64,000 nucleotides of DNA from Cyanophora paradoxa. Its lineage: Eukaryota; Glaucocystophyceae; Cyanophorales; Cyanophoraceae. Below the pieces are notes generated by a model that did not search any database, had not been told where the DNA came from, and saw only the letters and a list, made by a program, of their open reading frames with translations. The number at the start of each line of letters is the position of its first letter. Positions within the stretch are counted from its first letter, which is position 1. Of this stretch, positions 21,566 to 32,507 are shown in pieces. Location: the NCBI GenBank assembly GCA_004431415.1, contig QPMI01000078.1:183455-247454 (forward strand), in the 5' to 3' direction. A program made the position numbers and the translations under genes.

Positions 21566-21990
21566 CCTTGGGCTTGCTGCTGCTGCGCCGCGCTTCGCTG
21601 CTGTGCTGGAGTCGAACTGGCCTTCTGGTTGCTTGGTTTCTGCGGCTATTTCCGGCACGATCAAACTAACGAAGGCCCTACTACTGCACTTTAACTAGCC
21701 TCTGATCAAAGCTTGGGGGGGGGGCAGATCGCGATCTGCCCCCGGTCCCCCGCTCCCTCTGATCAAAAGTTCCAGCCCAAGGCCCCAAGTCCGCCGATCG
21801 ACTTCTTGATCAGGCGCGGGCCGCGCGGCCGTTGGGAACCTCCGAGGCTCCGACTCGAGGGTCGAGACCAGATTTTTTCGCGGCGACGTACCAAGTAGCC
21901 CCCGCCGGGGGGGAGAGGGGGGGGGGGGCGCCCGCACCGATGGGCTACGTGTTTTACCGGGTACACACGCATCGACCTCGCAACGCTGGA
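21566..21990. promoter_or_regulatory. Divergent intergenic region
   Basis: About 425 bp between the secreted-protein start (-) and the EF-hand start (+). It contains G-runs at 21715-21723 and 21910-21930. No recognised promoter motif. Confidence 0.35.
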
Positions 21991-23007
21991 ATGAGCTGGG
22001 AGAACGGCAACGGCTACGGGCACGACCAGTACGGTCATCACCAACAGCAGCAGCAGTACGAGGATTTCACCTCGGGCGGTGCAAAACCACCCCCGCGCCG
22101 GCGCCTTCGGCCGCCCGACGCGCTCGCTCAGAATACACGCGGGGAGATGAGCTGAACGAGATCTTCTCGCTCTTCGCGGAGCGCGAGCAGCCCACGGACA
22201 AGGTCCGCCCGTCGCGGACCCTGTGCTGCCTCGCGCGGCGCTGCAGGCTTAGCTCTGCGTGCGTAGTTGAAGCTGAAAGATCTGCCGATGGCCGTTCGTG
22301 CCGCCGGTGCGGCGCCAAGCGAGCAGGAGATGAAGGGCATCGTCAACGATTAGTGCGGCGACCCGGGCCTCGCGCAGCGCTCCAGGATGACGCTGAATAT
22401 CGCGCGCAGCATGAGATCAAACAGGATGATGCTCAGGTCCGCGTCCCGGGGCACTCGCCGCTCAGAGCTTCGCAGCTGACCGCGTGTTCAGTTTCCAGGA
22501 CTTCCAGGCCCTGGTCGGCCGCTTCGCCAACCGGAAACTTCTCAAGGTTCGACTGTTCTTTGTGCTGAACCTTCTAATCCGCTAACCAGCGCCCTGCGTG
22601 CAGCCCGCGGAGGTCCGGCGGGGCCGGCATGTGGTTCTTCTGTATTGCGCTCTGAACGGGGGCGCCGCAGGTTAGCGAAGTATTCAGACTCTTCGACACG
22701 AACTACAGTGGTACGCAGCCGCTCCTCGACTGGCTCCGCTTCGCTAGGCTCACACCCGTGCAGGCCAAATGACGTCCGTCGAAATCATGCGCATCCTGTC
22801 GACCCAGGGCGAGCGGCTAGAGCAGGAGGACCTTAACAACATAAAAGACATGATCCAGCAGAACGCGCGCGGTGGTATGATCCAGTACGCGGATTTCTTC
22901 TCCGAAGCTGGTGCGCCGCAGTGGGGCCTCGCAGCAATCTCGTTCGCTGAGTCAATGCTGACAGCCCATCCTCGTTCGCAGGGATTCAGCGGATGATGAA
23001 CAAGTAG
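21991..23007 (+). CDS. EF-hand (calmodulin/centrin-like) protein
   Basis: Eight small exons in phase: 21991-22078, 22132-22202, 22267-22352, 22410-22436, 22492-22546, 22671-22710, 22764-22910, 22982-23007, giving about 179 residues. The layout is that of a four-EF-hand protein: LNEIFSLFAE, an FQDFQALVGRF helix, then VSEVFRLFDTNYSGQMTSVE, the only loop with a near-canonical calcium ligand set (D1, N3, S5, T9, E12), and finally NNIKDMIQQ followed by a degenerate loop and YADFF. The N-terminus is a His/Gln-rich tail (HDQYGHHQQQQQY). Most loops have lost ligands, so it probably binds one calcium ion. The start was chosen as the first ATG that joins exon 1 in phase; an in-frame ATG exists upstream. 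Convergent with RPL15. Confidence 0.7.
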
Positions 23008-23355
23008 CGATTTCTCTTTCCGAGTTTCTTTTGTGCATTCCACTCTTCCTTTCCCCTTCTCTCCCGCCCCCTCTTGCACTTGCATGTACAGTATATGTTT
23101 TCCCAAACCTACGATGTCCGATCCGCAAATCACGGCCGCGGTGCAAGGTTGAGAAGAAGACTTGCGCCCTGAAGAACTACAGCGTACTGCGTGGCACTAA
23201 ATTTCCCACTCCCACTAATGCCAAAACGCGAGCGCACAGATTGACGAGCGGCTCTCTCGAATTGGTAATGGGCACAACAACCGACTGGCAGCGGCGCGCA
23301 AGCTTCTCGTGGCTTCCGGTCGAGTGTTGGGTTGACCCGAACACCCTGACTCCAT
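23008..23355. other. Convergent 3' spacer
   Basis: Between the EF-hand stop and the RPL15 stop; pyrimidine-rich near 23020-23070. No gene seen. Confidence 0.5.
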
Positions 23356-24310
23356 TTACCGGTAGCGGCGGAGCGACAGGGTGTTGCGGCGCTTCCAGTT
23401 GGCGCGGCGCGACGGGCGGATCTTGTTGGCGACGTGGCCTGCAGACAAGAGATGGTAAGGGGACTGCCCAGGCACGGAGAGACGCAAGCGGTGGACGCAC
23501 CCTTGGTGCGGAGGCCGCGGTTGGCCTTGCCAGCCGAGGTCTGGCCACGAAGCTCGCGGTGCTTCATGACCGGCTTGCAGATCCAGTTGATGCGCGGGTC
23601 GCGGCGGATGGCCTTGTGGGCCGGGTCGACGCAGATGACCTGCGCGCTCGATGTGAGACCGCGAAGCCCTTTCGCTAGAATCGGATGTCGAAGAAGGGGC
23701 GAACCTCGAAGTACTTGTAGGTGGCATCGTGGTTCACCCAGTACGAGTTGAGCACGCGCAGACCACCGATGCGGCGGCCGACACGCTCCTCCGCAACGCT
23801 ACGGAGCGACCGCTGGAAGGTGAGCTGGTGCACACCATGGGTCTTGGGCTTGCCGTAGGTAATGCCCTTGGGAACCGGGCGCTTGCGGCCACCACTGATG
23901 TGCGCCGTAAGCACTGGGAGGCGGGCAGCGCGGCAAGAAGACGCACCGGCGGATGCGCACGCGGTAGATGACGTAGCCCTGCTTGGCCTTGTAGCCGAGG
24001 CGGCGGGCCTTGTCGGGGCGCGACGGGCGCGTGGCGCGGTGGAGGACCGGCAGGTGGCGGTACTCCCAGACACGGACACGGAGCAGGAAGCGCAGCTGCG
24101 CGGGGAGGAAGAAAGAATCGTCAGCTCACATGCAAGGAGGCGCTCGCTGTGGCGGCTTTTGCGAAGACTGTGAAAGCTAGGACTCGCTCGCGAAGAGCGG
24201 CGAGGCTCGGCGATGGGCTAGGCATTTGACGAACATCAGGAATCGCGCTAACGCACCACGTCGGACTGCTTCTTCCGCCACAGCTCCTCGAGATACTTGT
24301 ACGCGCCCAT
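23356..24310 (-). CDS. RPL15: 60S ribosomal protein eL15
   Basis: Five exons in phase: 24310-24257, 24095-23947, 23894-23705, 23639-23501, 23438-23356, encoding 204 residues, the usual eL15 length. Start [18 protein letters not shown] and end [14 protein letters not shown] match the family at both termini, and [20 protein letters not shown] and [16 protein letters not shown] are hallmark blocks. eL15 is a structural protein of the large cytosolic ribosomal subunit that contacts 28S/5.8S rRNA. No frameshifts; the best-supported gene model in the window and a good calibrator for intron rules: all its introns are GT-AG, 52-160 bp. Confidence 0.96.
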
Positions 24311-24823
24311 GGTGAGACTAAGCCTGCGGCCGGAAACAGGAAATGACGATCAAACAATCTGTAGTTGCATAACAAACGGGGATTTTGTCGCTGAGATCGG
24401 CTGCATGGCAGGGCAGGAGTGCGCTCGCGATCTATGGACCGCCGATTGCCTAAGAGAGGCCAATCGTTGCTATACGGCCTCTTTATCTGTTCCAGCGCCC
24501 GCCGCGTGCGCCGCGTGGGCGGGGGAGACGGGGGCACGAGGCAAAACTCACCGCTAAGACTGCCGGTACCCCCGTCCGCGCTTGTACCCGGGCAGAGGTT
24601 GGAAAAAACCCATGGCCGAGCTTAAGCGCGCAGGGCGGCACTATAGCGCTGCAGCGAAGCGCAAATTGCGCCCGCGTACACATGCGTCGAGCTCGAGGGC
24701 AAGGACCCGTACGCGTGGCCAAGCTGCGAGGCTCGAGCCGCCCGCTCGAAATCGATGCGAGCCCTAGTTATCTTACATATGCAATACATAAGCTACGTAT
24801 AACGCGCAGCGGCTGCACTAGGA
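24311..24823. other. Intergenic region upstream of RPL15
   Basis: About 510 bp between the RPL15 start and the stop of the TPR-like gene, both leftward. It should contain the RPL15 promoter. No gene seen. Confidence 0.4.
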
Positions 24824-27800
24824 CTAGTTCGCGAGGAGGCGGGCGTCGCGGCCGGAGCGGCGGGCGGACCAGTAGGCGATCTGGTGCCAAGAGTCGGCGC
24901 CGTAGGAGGGCTTGAGGGCGGCGTAGAGCGGGAGGTCGCAGCCGGAGGGGACGGGCGGCTCCTCGAGGCTCGCGGCGACGCTGGTGCCGGCCGTGGCGGG
25001 GATGCGCCAGCGAGGCTCGGGGGGGGCGTGCGCCACGGCGGCGACCTCTGCGGCGAGGAAGGAGGCGCTGGGGTGGAGGCGGGCGGCGGCGGCGGCGGCG
25101 GCGCGGCGGAGGGCGCGGATGCGGCGGTGGCTCTCGGGGAAGACGGCCGCGATCGCCAAGGTCGCCCGGTACATCGACTCCGCCCGCCGGTACGTCTCCA
25201 GCGCCTGCGCGGGAGGAGAGGACGGGCCCGGCTCAGCTCGGCGACGGCGAGGGGTACACGGAAGGGAGGGCGGAGTGCGGGGTGAGGGGAGGGGGGGGTA
25301 CCTCCTCGTACTTGCCGTCGAGCATGTAGATGTTCCCGATGTTGAAGAGGATGTGGGCCAGCTGCAGAGGGGCACGTGTCAGCGCTGTGGGGTACGGGAA
25401 GAAAGGAGGGGGGAGAACCGACCCGGGGCGTGTGTGAGTCGCGGGTGAGCCACTGCGAGCGGACGGACGGCATGTGAGCGAGGGGCGGCGCAGGCGGAAG
25501 CGGGCAAGCAAGTAAGCGGAGCGGGGGTACACTTGCTCGCCTCGACGATTGAGTAGATGACGCGGAAGATGCGGATCACGTGACTCAGGCGGAACCCGTC
25601 AGGCCGCCACACCAACGCCCCCACTGCCCGAGCCGAGGCGCGGCGCGGCGCGGCGTAAGGAAGGAGAGGAACGGGGGAAGAAGAAGGGGGCGGGGCGGGG
25701 CGGGCGGGCGGGGCGGGGCGGGGCGGGGGCGGACGCCAGGAGAGCTCGTCGAACTCGCCGCTGGAGAGCTCGCAGACGAGGTCCAGCTCGAGCGCCGCCT
25801 CCAGCTGGCGGAACGCCTGCACGAACGACGCTGCGCCCCGCCCCGCCCCGCCCCGCCCCGCGCTCAGCCGCAGCGGGGAGCGGGGCGGGGCGGAGCGGGG
25901 CGGGGCGGGGCGGGGCGGGGCTGGCGCACCGCGGGTGCACTCGAAGACGAACAGGGACTTGTGTATGCCTGCGTAGGGGCGGGGCGGGGCGGGCGGGTGC
26001 GCGCGCCCGTGTTAGGGGCGAGCGGGGCGGGCGGGCGCCGCGGAGTCGGCCAGTTCATCGGAAGCTGAGCCGCGCACGGGAGGCGTGGAGGGTGTAGAAG
26101 GGGTCGCCGCCGGAACGGGCCACGAGCTCGTGTGCCACAGAGCAGGCGCGGCGGTAGTACTCCAGCGCCTCCTCGACGCCGCCCTCGTGCCAGCTCAGGA
26201 AGCCTGCTCGCTCGGAAAGCCTGCTCAGAGATAGAGATCTGGGGCGACAGGGGAAAGAAAGAGAGGAGGGCACCGAGGGTCTGCATGCAGGTTGCGCGGA
26301 AGTGGAGGTCGTCGGTCGTCTCCTCGAACCTGCGCGCGGGGCCGCGCGGGGCGGGCGCGGCGTCAGCTCGAAGAAAGTCCGCGGTTCTCGGGGGAGGAAG
26401 GAGGAGCCCGGGGCAGGGCGGGAGAGGAGAAGCCCGGAGGAAGAAAGAAAAAAAGCTAAGCTCCTTCGTCGGGTCTGCAGCAGTGGGAAGAGCAAAGCGT
26501 AGCGCACCAGTAGAGCTTCTCGGCGAAGTGCGCGGCCATGTCCGCCCGCTCCAGCAGCACTGCGGGAAGGAAGCTAAGGGAGAGAGGAGGAGGAGGAGAA
26601 GGACGGGGCGAGGCGGGCGGGGCGGGCGGGGGCTTGAGAGACGGTTCAAGAGAAGTAGAAGAGGAGGAGGAGGAGCCCTGCACGCTCGCGAGCTCGCTCG
26701 CCCAGCTAGCGCCTCCGCCACGCCCGCGAAGGAGCTAGTTTCCTCGCTTCCATCCTACCGCACGCCCAAAGAGAAAGGCGGTGGAGGGCACGAGCCACGC
26801 AGTGGAGTCGGAGGCGGGCGGGCGGGCGGGCGGGCGGGCGGTGTTCCCTCTAGCTAGCCAGCCGCCCCGGAGAGCGCGCGGCGCGCGCAGAGCGGACACG
26901 GACCGTGGAGCTCGACGAGCTCGCGGAGGCATTCGGCCTCGAGGCGGTGCGGGAAGGCCTCCAGCCGCAGCAGCGCGTCCCACGCCTCGAACTGCGCGCG
27001 CGGGGCGGCCGGCCGGCCGGCTCGGTTCGGTTCGGTTCGTTCGGGTCGAGTGGTACTAGGCTCGTCTCTCGCACGCGCTTGTCCAGCTTCCTCCCTCTCC
27101 CTCTCCCTCCCTAGCTCTCTTTCTAGCGCTCGCCGCGCCGCGCCGCGCCGCGCCGCGCCGCGCACCTGGCACTCGAGGGCGGCGCGGAAGTGGCCGTGCT
27201 GCCGCAGCGTGATGGCCAGCCGCATGCGCGCCTCCACCCACAGCATCATCGACGCCGCCAGCGGGCCGGGGCCCGTCCCCGGCCGCGCGGCCCCGACCCC
27301 CGCCCGCGCCGACGCGACGGCCGCGTCGGCCGTCTCGCGGGCCTTCTGGTGGAGCGCGAGGGCCTCTTCGAGGGTGATCAGGCCGAGGTCGGCCGAGGCG
27401 AGCGTATAGTCCGACGTGAAGCAGAGCACGGCGTTCCACACGTTCTCGCACGCCCGCGCCGCGTCCTCCACGGCCCCGTCGTAGCTCGCGGGGGCCGAGA
27501 GCAGCGCCGTCGCGAGCGAGGTCACGACGCCCTCGACGGAGGGCCCCGCGAAGAGCGGGCGACCCCGCGCCGCCCCCTGCCGAGGAGAAGTCAGCGAGAC
27601 GAAGGAGAAGAAGAAGAAGAAGTCGAGAAGCGGGTACCCGGGCGGCCTCGTGGAGGCGTACGAGCTCGAGGAGGCGTCGGGTGCGGAGCCAGCCGGCGCG
27701 GGTGCGGAAGAGGGCGGTACCCAGCACGCGGGGGTCACCCAGCAGCACCCCCAGGGCCGCCCCGGCCTCCGCCGCCTCCGCGTCCGCCACTTGCCTCTGC

Positions 27801-29659
27801 GGCGGTTCGATCGATCTTAGCGGAAGACGGGCGCCGGCGCGGGCGCGGGCGGACCAGGAGCTCGGCCTCCTCGTCCGGGGAGAGGCGGTAGGGCGGGCGA
27901 ACGGCCGCGAAGGAGAAGGAGACCGCCGCGGGGGGCGGCCGCGGGCCGTCCGGCGCAAGCGCCGCCTGGGGGTACGAGAGGGGAGGGGTGGCGGGCCCGG
28001 CGGCGCCTCCGGGGCCCCAGGAGAGGCTGCGGGGCCTCGGCTCGACGGAAATGGCGGCGAAGCGGGCGAAGAGCTGCTCTAAGGGGTCGGCCTTGGGAAG
28101 AAGGGCGGGCGCCGTGAGAGGGGCCAGCGCCAGCGCCGCCGCCTCGTCCGCCGGCTCCGGGGGCGGCTGCTGAGGCGCGCCGAGATCGCCGTTGGAGGCG
28201 CGGCGGCGCCAGCTGCGGGCCTCGCCCTCCACGACCAGACCGACGATGCGCCGCTCGAGCTGCGCCACGATGTCGGGGGCCGGCGGGCCCCGCCGCTGCT
28301 GCTGCTGCTCGGCGCCGCCGCTGGCGCTCGCGTCGGAGCCGTAGGATGAAACGAGGGACGGGAGCGCGGAGGAGGAGGAGGACGGGGGCGGCGACTCGGG
28401 CGAGGGGGGGCCGAAGAGCGCGCGGAAGGCCAGGGCGGCGCTCTCGAAGAACGTGGGGGAGGGCACGTTGTTGCTGTAGCTGCAGCCGGGGCTGTTAACG
28501 TCGTTGGAGGCGGTGCTGGCGTAGGCGGCGGTGTTGGGGGCCGCGCCGCCGGGCCCGGGCCCCGGCCCCGGGGGCGGCCTCGCCGCACCCTCATCCTCCT
28601 CCTCCATGCCCTCTGTGGTCGGGGGCGATCCGTCCGTCCGCGCCCGCTTCGAAGCGCCCGGCTCGTCGCCGGGACCCGGACCGGGGCCGGCGCCGGCGCC
28701 GGCGCCGGATTCAGACTCGCCGGCGCCGGCGTCGGGTTCCTGGGCCGGCGTCGGCGTTCGCCGGCGGCGGGAGGGCGCGGCCGGCTCCGCCGCGCCGTCG
28801 CCCCCCGCGGCTTCCGGGCGGGCGCCGCCCCTGCGCCGGCGCGGGCTGCGAGCGGGAGGAGGAGGAAGGTGCGGCGTCGCCCCCGGCGGGTGTGCTGGCG
28901 CCGGCTCCGGCGGCGGCGCCGGCGGCGACCGGGGGAGGGCGGGAGCGGACGGTGGCGCGGATGCGGGCGCCGCTGTCGCGGCCCGTGTCGGCGTCGACGA
29001 TTCGGATCTGGAGCCAGCAGCTCCGGTGGCAGTGGCGGCACGCGCTCATCTGGAAGGGCACAGACTCGCCGAACCGGTCGATCTCGCTCACCAGCGCATC
29101 GTACCCCGCGCCCTTGTCGTCCCGCAGCGGCGCGTACCCCGCCTCTCCGCAGCACCCGCGCGGCACCTTCTCGCCCGTGTCTGCAGCGGCGGCGTCAGGG
29201 GCGCCGTGGCTCTCGCGGGACGGCTGGCGGCGGGCGGCACCGCAGCGGACGAGCTCGATGCGGATCCTTCGGCCGACCCAGGACGACATCCCTTTGTCCT
29301 TCGCTCTGAGGCGGTACTTCCGGCTCTTGTACACCTGCAATCGCGGCGCGCGCGGGGGAACTCTGTCGGCGGGCCGGACGCTCGGCGCTGCGGCCCGCTC
29401 AGGCGCGACGCACGTTATCGTGGCAGCAGACTTGACGCCCGTCATCGTCGACCTCGACTTGGTACTCCAGGTTCTTGAAGAGCTGCAGGTTCGCGCTGCG
29501 CGGTGCGCTTCGGCGAACGGGCCAGTTCGGAGCGCCGCGGCGTCCAGCGCACCTCGCTGTGTCCTGGATCCTCAGAGACTGCCGTTGAAGGAGTTCGAAC
29601 GGGAAGGCATCGCCGGAGTGCATCGCAGCGAGAGCCCCGGTGGGGCTCGTGCGCTTCAT
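24824..29659 (-). CDS. TPR-like repeat protein with Cys-rich N-terminal domain
   Basis: Leftward multi-exon gene; stop at 24824-24826. Proposed start at 29659 (MKRTSPTGALAAMHSG) is uncertain. First part (about 29659-28990): LFKNLEYQVEVDDDGRQ, then VYKSRKYRLRAKDKGMSSW, then a Cys/His-rich stretch (RCDTGEKVPRGCCGEAGY, MSACRHCHRSCWLQIRIVD), a pattern I do not recognise. A long Pro/Ala/Ser-rich region follows (about 28960-27850; frames shift in GC runs). The C-terminal half is helical repeats: LFRTRAGWLRTRRLLELVRL, ARMRLAITLRQHGHFRAALE, WDALLRLEAFPHRLEAECL, GVEEALEYYRRACSVAHEL, AHILFNIGNIYMLDGKYEE and ALETYRRAESMYRATLAIA, the last two resembling TPR units. TPR arrays are protein-interaction scaffolds; the partner is unknown. 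Introns near 25850-25930 and 27135 contain pure GGGGC or CGCCG repeats. Confidence 0.6.
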
Positions 29660-30106
29660 CTAGAGCTCGGAGGCCGGCGCATCCGCGGGCGCGGGGACGA
29701 ACGCCCGCACGGCCGATGCTAGACTATCTAAGCCTCCCAGCTCCGGTCCCGTTGCGCCGGGGAGAAGCGCGGCTGATCCAGACACACCGGATCGTGGTCC
29801 AGTGGGGCAGACGTCGTCGAGCTCGGGCCGGCGGATCCTCAAAAGCTGTTTACTGGCGTGAATATGGCCTTGCTAAAAAGGGCAGAAGGCCTCGCTGTGA
29901 ATCGCCGAACAGTAAGCCTTTGTCCGCAAAGCGGGGGCGCGTTGCGGTGTGCTCCGCAATGGCGCGCGTCGAACGTGTGCTACGGGCTTCAGCGACAGCA
30001 CTGAACAAAACACGGCCTGTGCTTTAGAGAGCTAAAGCGAACTCCGCAGGGAGTCAAACGCCAGGTGAACACCCGTACCCCGCCAGACCTCCACCCCCCC
30101 AAGGCG
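29660..30106. promoter_or_regulatory. Divergent intergenic region
   Basis: About 450 bp between the proposed starts of the TPR-like gene (-) and the GNAT gene (+). No motif recognised; either start may lie elsewhere in it. Confidence 0.3.
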
Positions 30107-31428
30107 ATGTTCGTGCCTGGGCTTCCAGTGCCGTCGGCCGCCGCCGGGGCGGTCGTCGCCGGCCCCAGCACCGCCAGATCCGCCTCCACGCCCGCCCCGG
30201 CTGCTCGGCAGCCGCGGCGCGAGATCCGGCCGCAAAGCGCTTCAGCGAGCCGGTCGAGCGCTTCGGCATTCTGGGGCGTGCAGCGTTCGTTCGAGCCGGC
30301 AGTCCGGCGACCCACGTCCACTGACGCCCTGCACGCCCCGTCTCTCGAGTCGGCGCCCACCACGTGCGAAGTCCAGTCCGCGCGAAACAACGACGTGCTG
30401 CACAAGTCGGACGACGGGCGGTTCCTCGTGCGGCTGGCGTCGGAAGCCGACCTCGACGGCATCGTGCGCTCACCGCGGCCCCACGCGGGTAGCGCCTTCA
30501 CGCGGTTCGACAGGCGGAGGTCCGCGCGAATGCGTTCTTCAAGGAAGGCGAGGCCGACACGAACGAGTACTTCTACGGCCAGGTCGGCGCAGGCGCCGCG
30601 CTCATCGGCGTGCGGCTACCGCCGACGCGTCGTCGGCGCGCAGACGCGGGACGAGTTCAGGGACGTGGTCGCGCAGCGCCTGACGCAGCCGACGATCTTC
30701 ATCCTCGTCGCGATCGTGCGTGGAGCGCGCCGGCGCGCCGCCCGCGCCGCTTCGCGCGGCCGCCGACCGCCGACCGCTTCGCCGGCGCAGGACACGCGGC
30801 CGTCCGAAGAGCCGGCGGTTGCGCCGACGAGCCCCGCGCTCGTCGTCGGCACGGCGGACGTCGAGATGCTTGCCGCGCGCAAGCCCGCGCTCTGGGACCC
30901 GGAGGCACGCGCGCCCCGCCCGCCCGGGGCGCAACGCCGCCGCCGCCGCCGCTGCCGCCGGCTGACGCCGCCGGCGCAGAGCCTGCCTTTCCGGGGGTAC
31001 GTGAGCAACATGTCGGTGCTGCGGCCGTACCGGCGGCGGGGCCTGGGCCGGCTGCTCCTGCGCGGCTGCGAGCAGACCGCCATCGAGCAGGGCTCCGACC
31101 ACCTCTACCTCCACGGTCCGATCCTCCGCCCCGCCGCCCCCCCCCCCCCCCCCCCCCGCCCCTTACCGCGTACCCCCCCGGGCAGTGATGGAGGACAACG
31201 AGGGGGCGCTGCGGGCGTACGAGCGCTCGGGCTTCTCCATAGACAAGTACGAGTCGGGTATCGCCAAGTGCGCCATGCAGCGCGCGCGCGGCGCAGGGCC
31301 CGCCCGCGAGGCGGAGCGTCCGAGCGTCCGAGCGTCAGCCCTCGACTGACCCGCCGGCCGCCCGCTCCCGCAGGATCCTGAGCCAGCCGCGGCGCATCCG
31401 CATGAACAAGGAGTGCGGCTCCGCGTAG
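30107..31428 (+). CDS. GNAT-family N-acetyltransferase
   Basis: Multi-exon GNAT gene. Start at 30107 (MFVPGLPVPSAAAGAV) gives an Ala/Ser/Arg-rich extension of about 90 residues, resembling a plastid or mitochondrial transit peptide, before the domain (NDVLHKSDDGRFLVRLASEA). Later exons give ANAFFKEGEADTNEYFYGQ, then RLTQPTIFILVAI, ALVVGTADVEML (beta strand 4) and the acetyl-CoA loop NMSVLRPYRRRGLGRLLL, which contains R-R-x-G-x-G, followed by ALRAYERSGFSIDKY, the typical GNAT motif B. The C-terminal exon (ILSQPRRIRMNKECGSA) ends at 31426-31428 and is joined by a probable GC-AG intron; if that intron is retained, translation stops at 31346-31348. GNATs transfer acetyl from acetyl-CoA to an amine; the substrate cannot be read from sequence. 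Organelle targeting is inferred only from composition. Confidence 0.7.
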
Positions 31429-32507
31429 GGCCCGGCCGCGCGCCCCGCCGGCGGGGGAGGCGGCCGCCGAAGCCAAAGAAGAAGAACAAGAAGAAGAAGA
31501 AGAGGAAGAGGGCCCCGCCCCCGCCCTCCGAGGCTCGTGTACGTTAGCAGCCAGTGGCCCAGCGAGGCGGCCGCCGAAGCCTCGAAGAAGAAGAAGATGA
31601 TGATGATGAAGACTAGGGCCCCCCCCCCCTCTACCCCCTCTACTACTAGGCTACGAGTAGCTGTAGTCCTCTACCCCCCCGTCAGCTTGGGGCGTCTCCC
31701 AGGTCGCGGGGCTTCCCCCCTGGCTGATCATGATCATATGAGTCAGGCCTGCCAGGCTAGGGGCCAGTGACAGTGACAGTGACCCCCTACTAGGCTAGTT
31801 GTTGGCCCCGCGGCTGCCCTTGGGTCTGCCCCCTTGCTTTTTATTAGACGGGCCCCTTTTTGAGCCTTTTGGGTAGCGCTAGCCAGGTAGCAGGTCCAGT
31901 GGTCCAATTGCAAAGCCATGGCCATGGCCATGGCCAGTTCTTTGAAAATCTAATGGACTATCAGTGCTAGCTCTACGCCATTAATTTAAACCAAAGAACT
32001 GGCGCCTGCCCGGACGATCAATCCACGGCCCAGCAAGGGGCGTATACGTATGACCATAAAGTCAAAATTCAGCGCCCCATCATTATCTTGATTAAATTTC
32101 GAATTCGGAATTCACGTCTACAAAGTTTCACAGTCTATACTAAAGCGGCATAAAAGAGCAATACTACTCGGTGACTCCTAATTGCAGCCTCAAGGTCTCT
32201 AACTCGACTAAGACTAACGCAAGAACCTGAGACTCTCATCATACGATGATAATTTGAGATCATCGACATCGGATCTCGAATAAAATACAGCCGTCGTCGG
32301 GATAATCCGCGACTGGTCCTAAGACTCTATAACGACACGAAGTAATAGACAACCAATAATAAACTATGGCACTCTGGCTTTGGCCGGTTGATGCGAAGGC
32401 AGAGCAGGCAGGGCGAGCTCACACGCTCTCAAAACTGCGGGTACCGGTCGGTCGACGGCCTGGAGGGGCCTATAATTAGATCCTAGCCTGGCGCGCGGGG
32501 TAGCAGG
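31429..32507. other. Low-GC intergenic region
   Basis: About 1.1 kb between two convergent genes. 31470-31620 holds AAGAAG/GATGAT microsatellite; 31760-31780 GTGACA repeats; near 31916-31934 a CCATGG repeat. From about 31940 to 32440 the sequence is markedly AT-richer than anything around it, without an ORF or clear inverted repeats. No gene seen. Confidence 0.5.
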
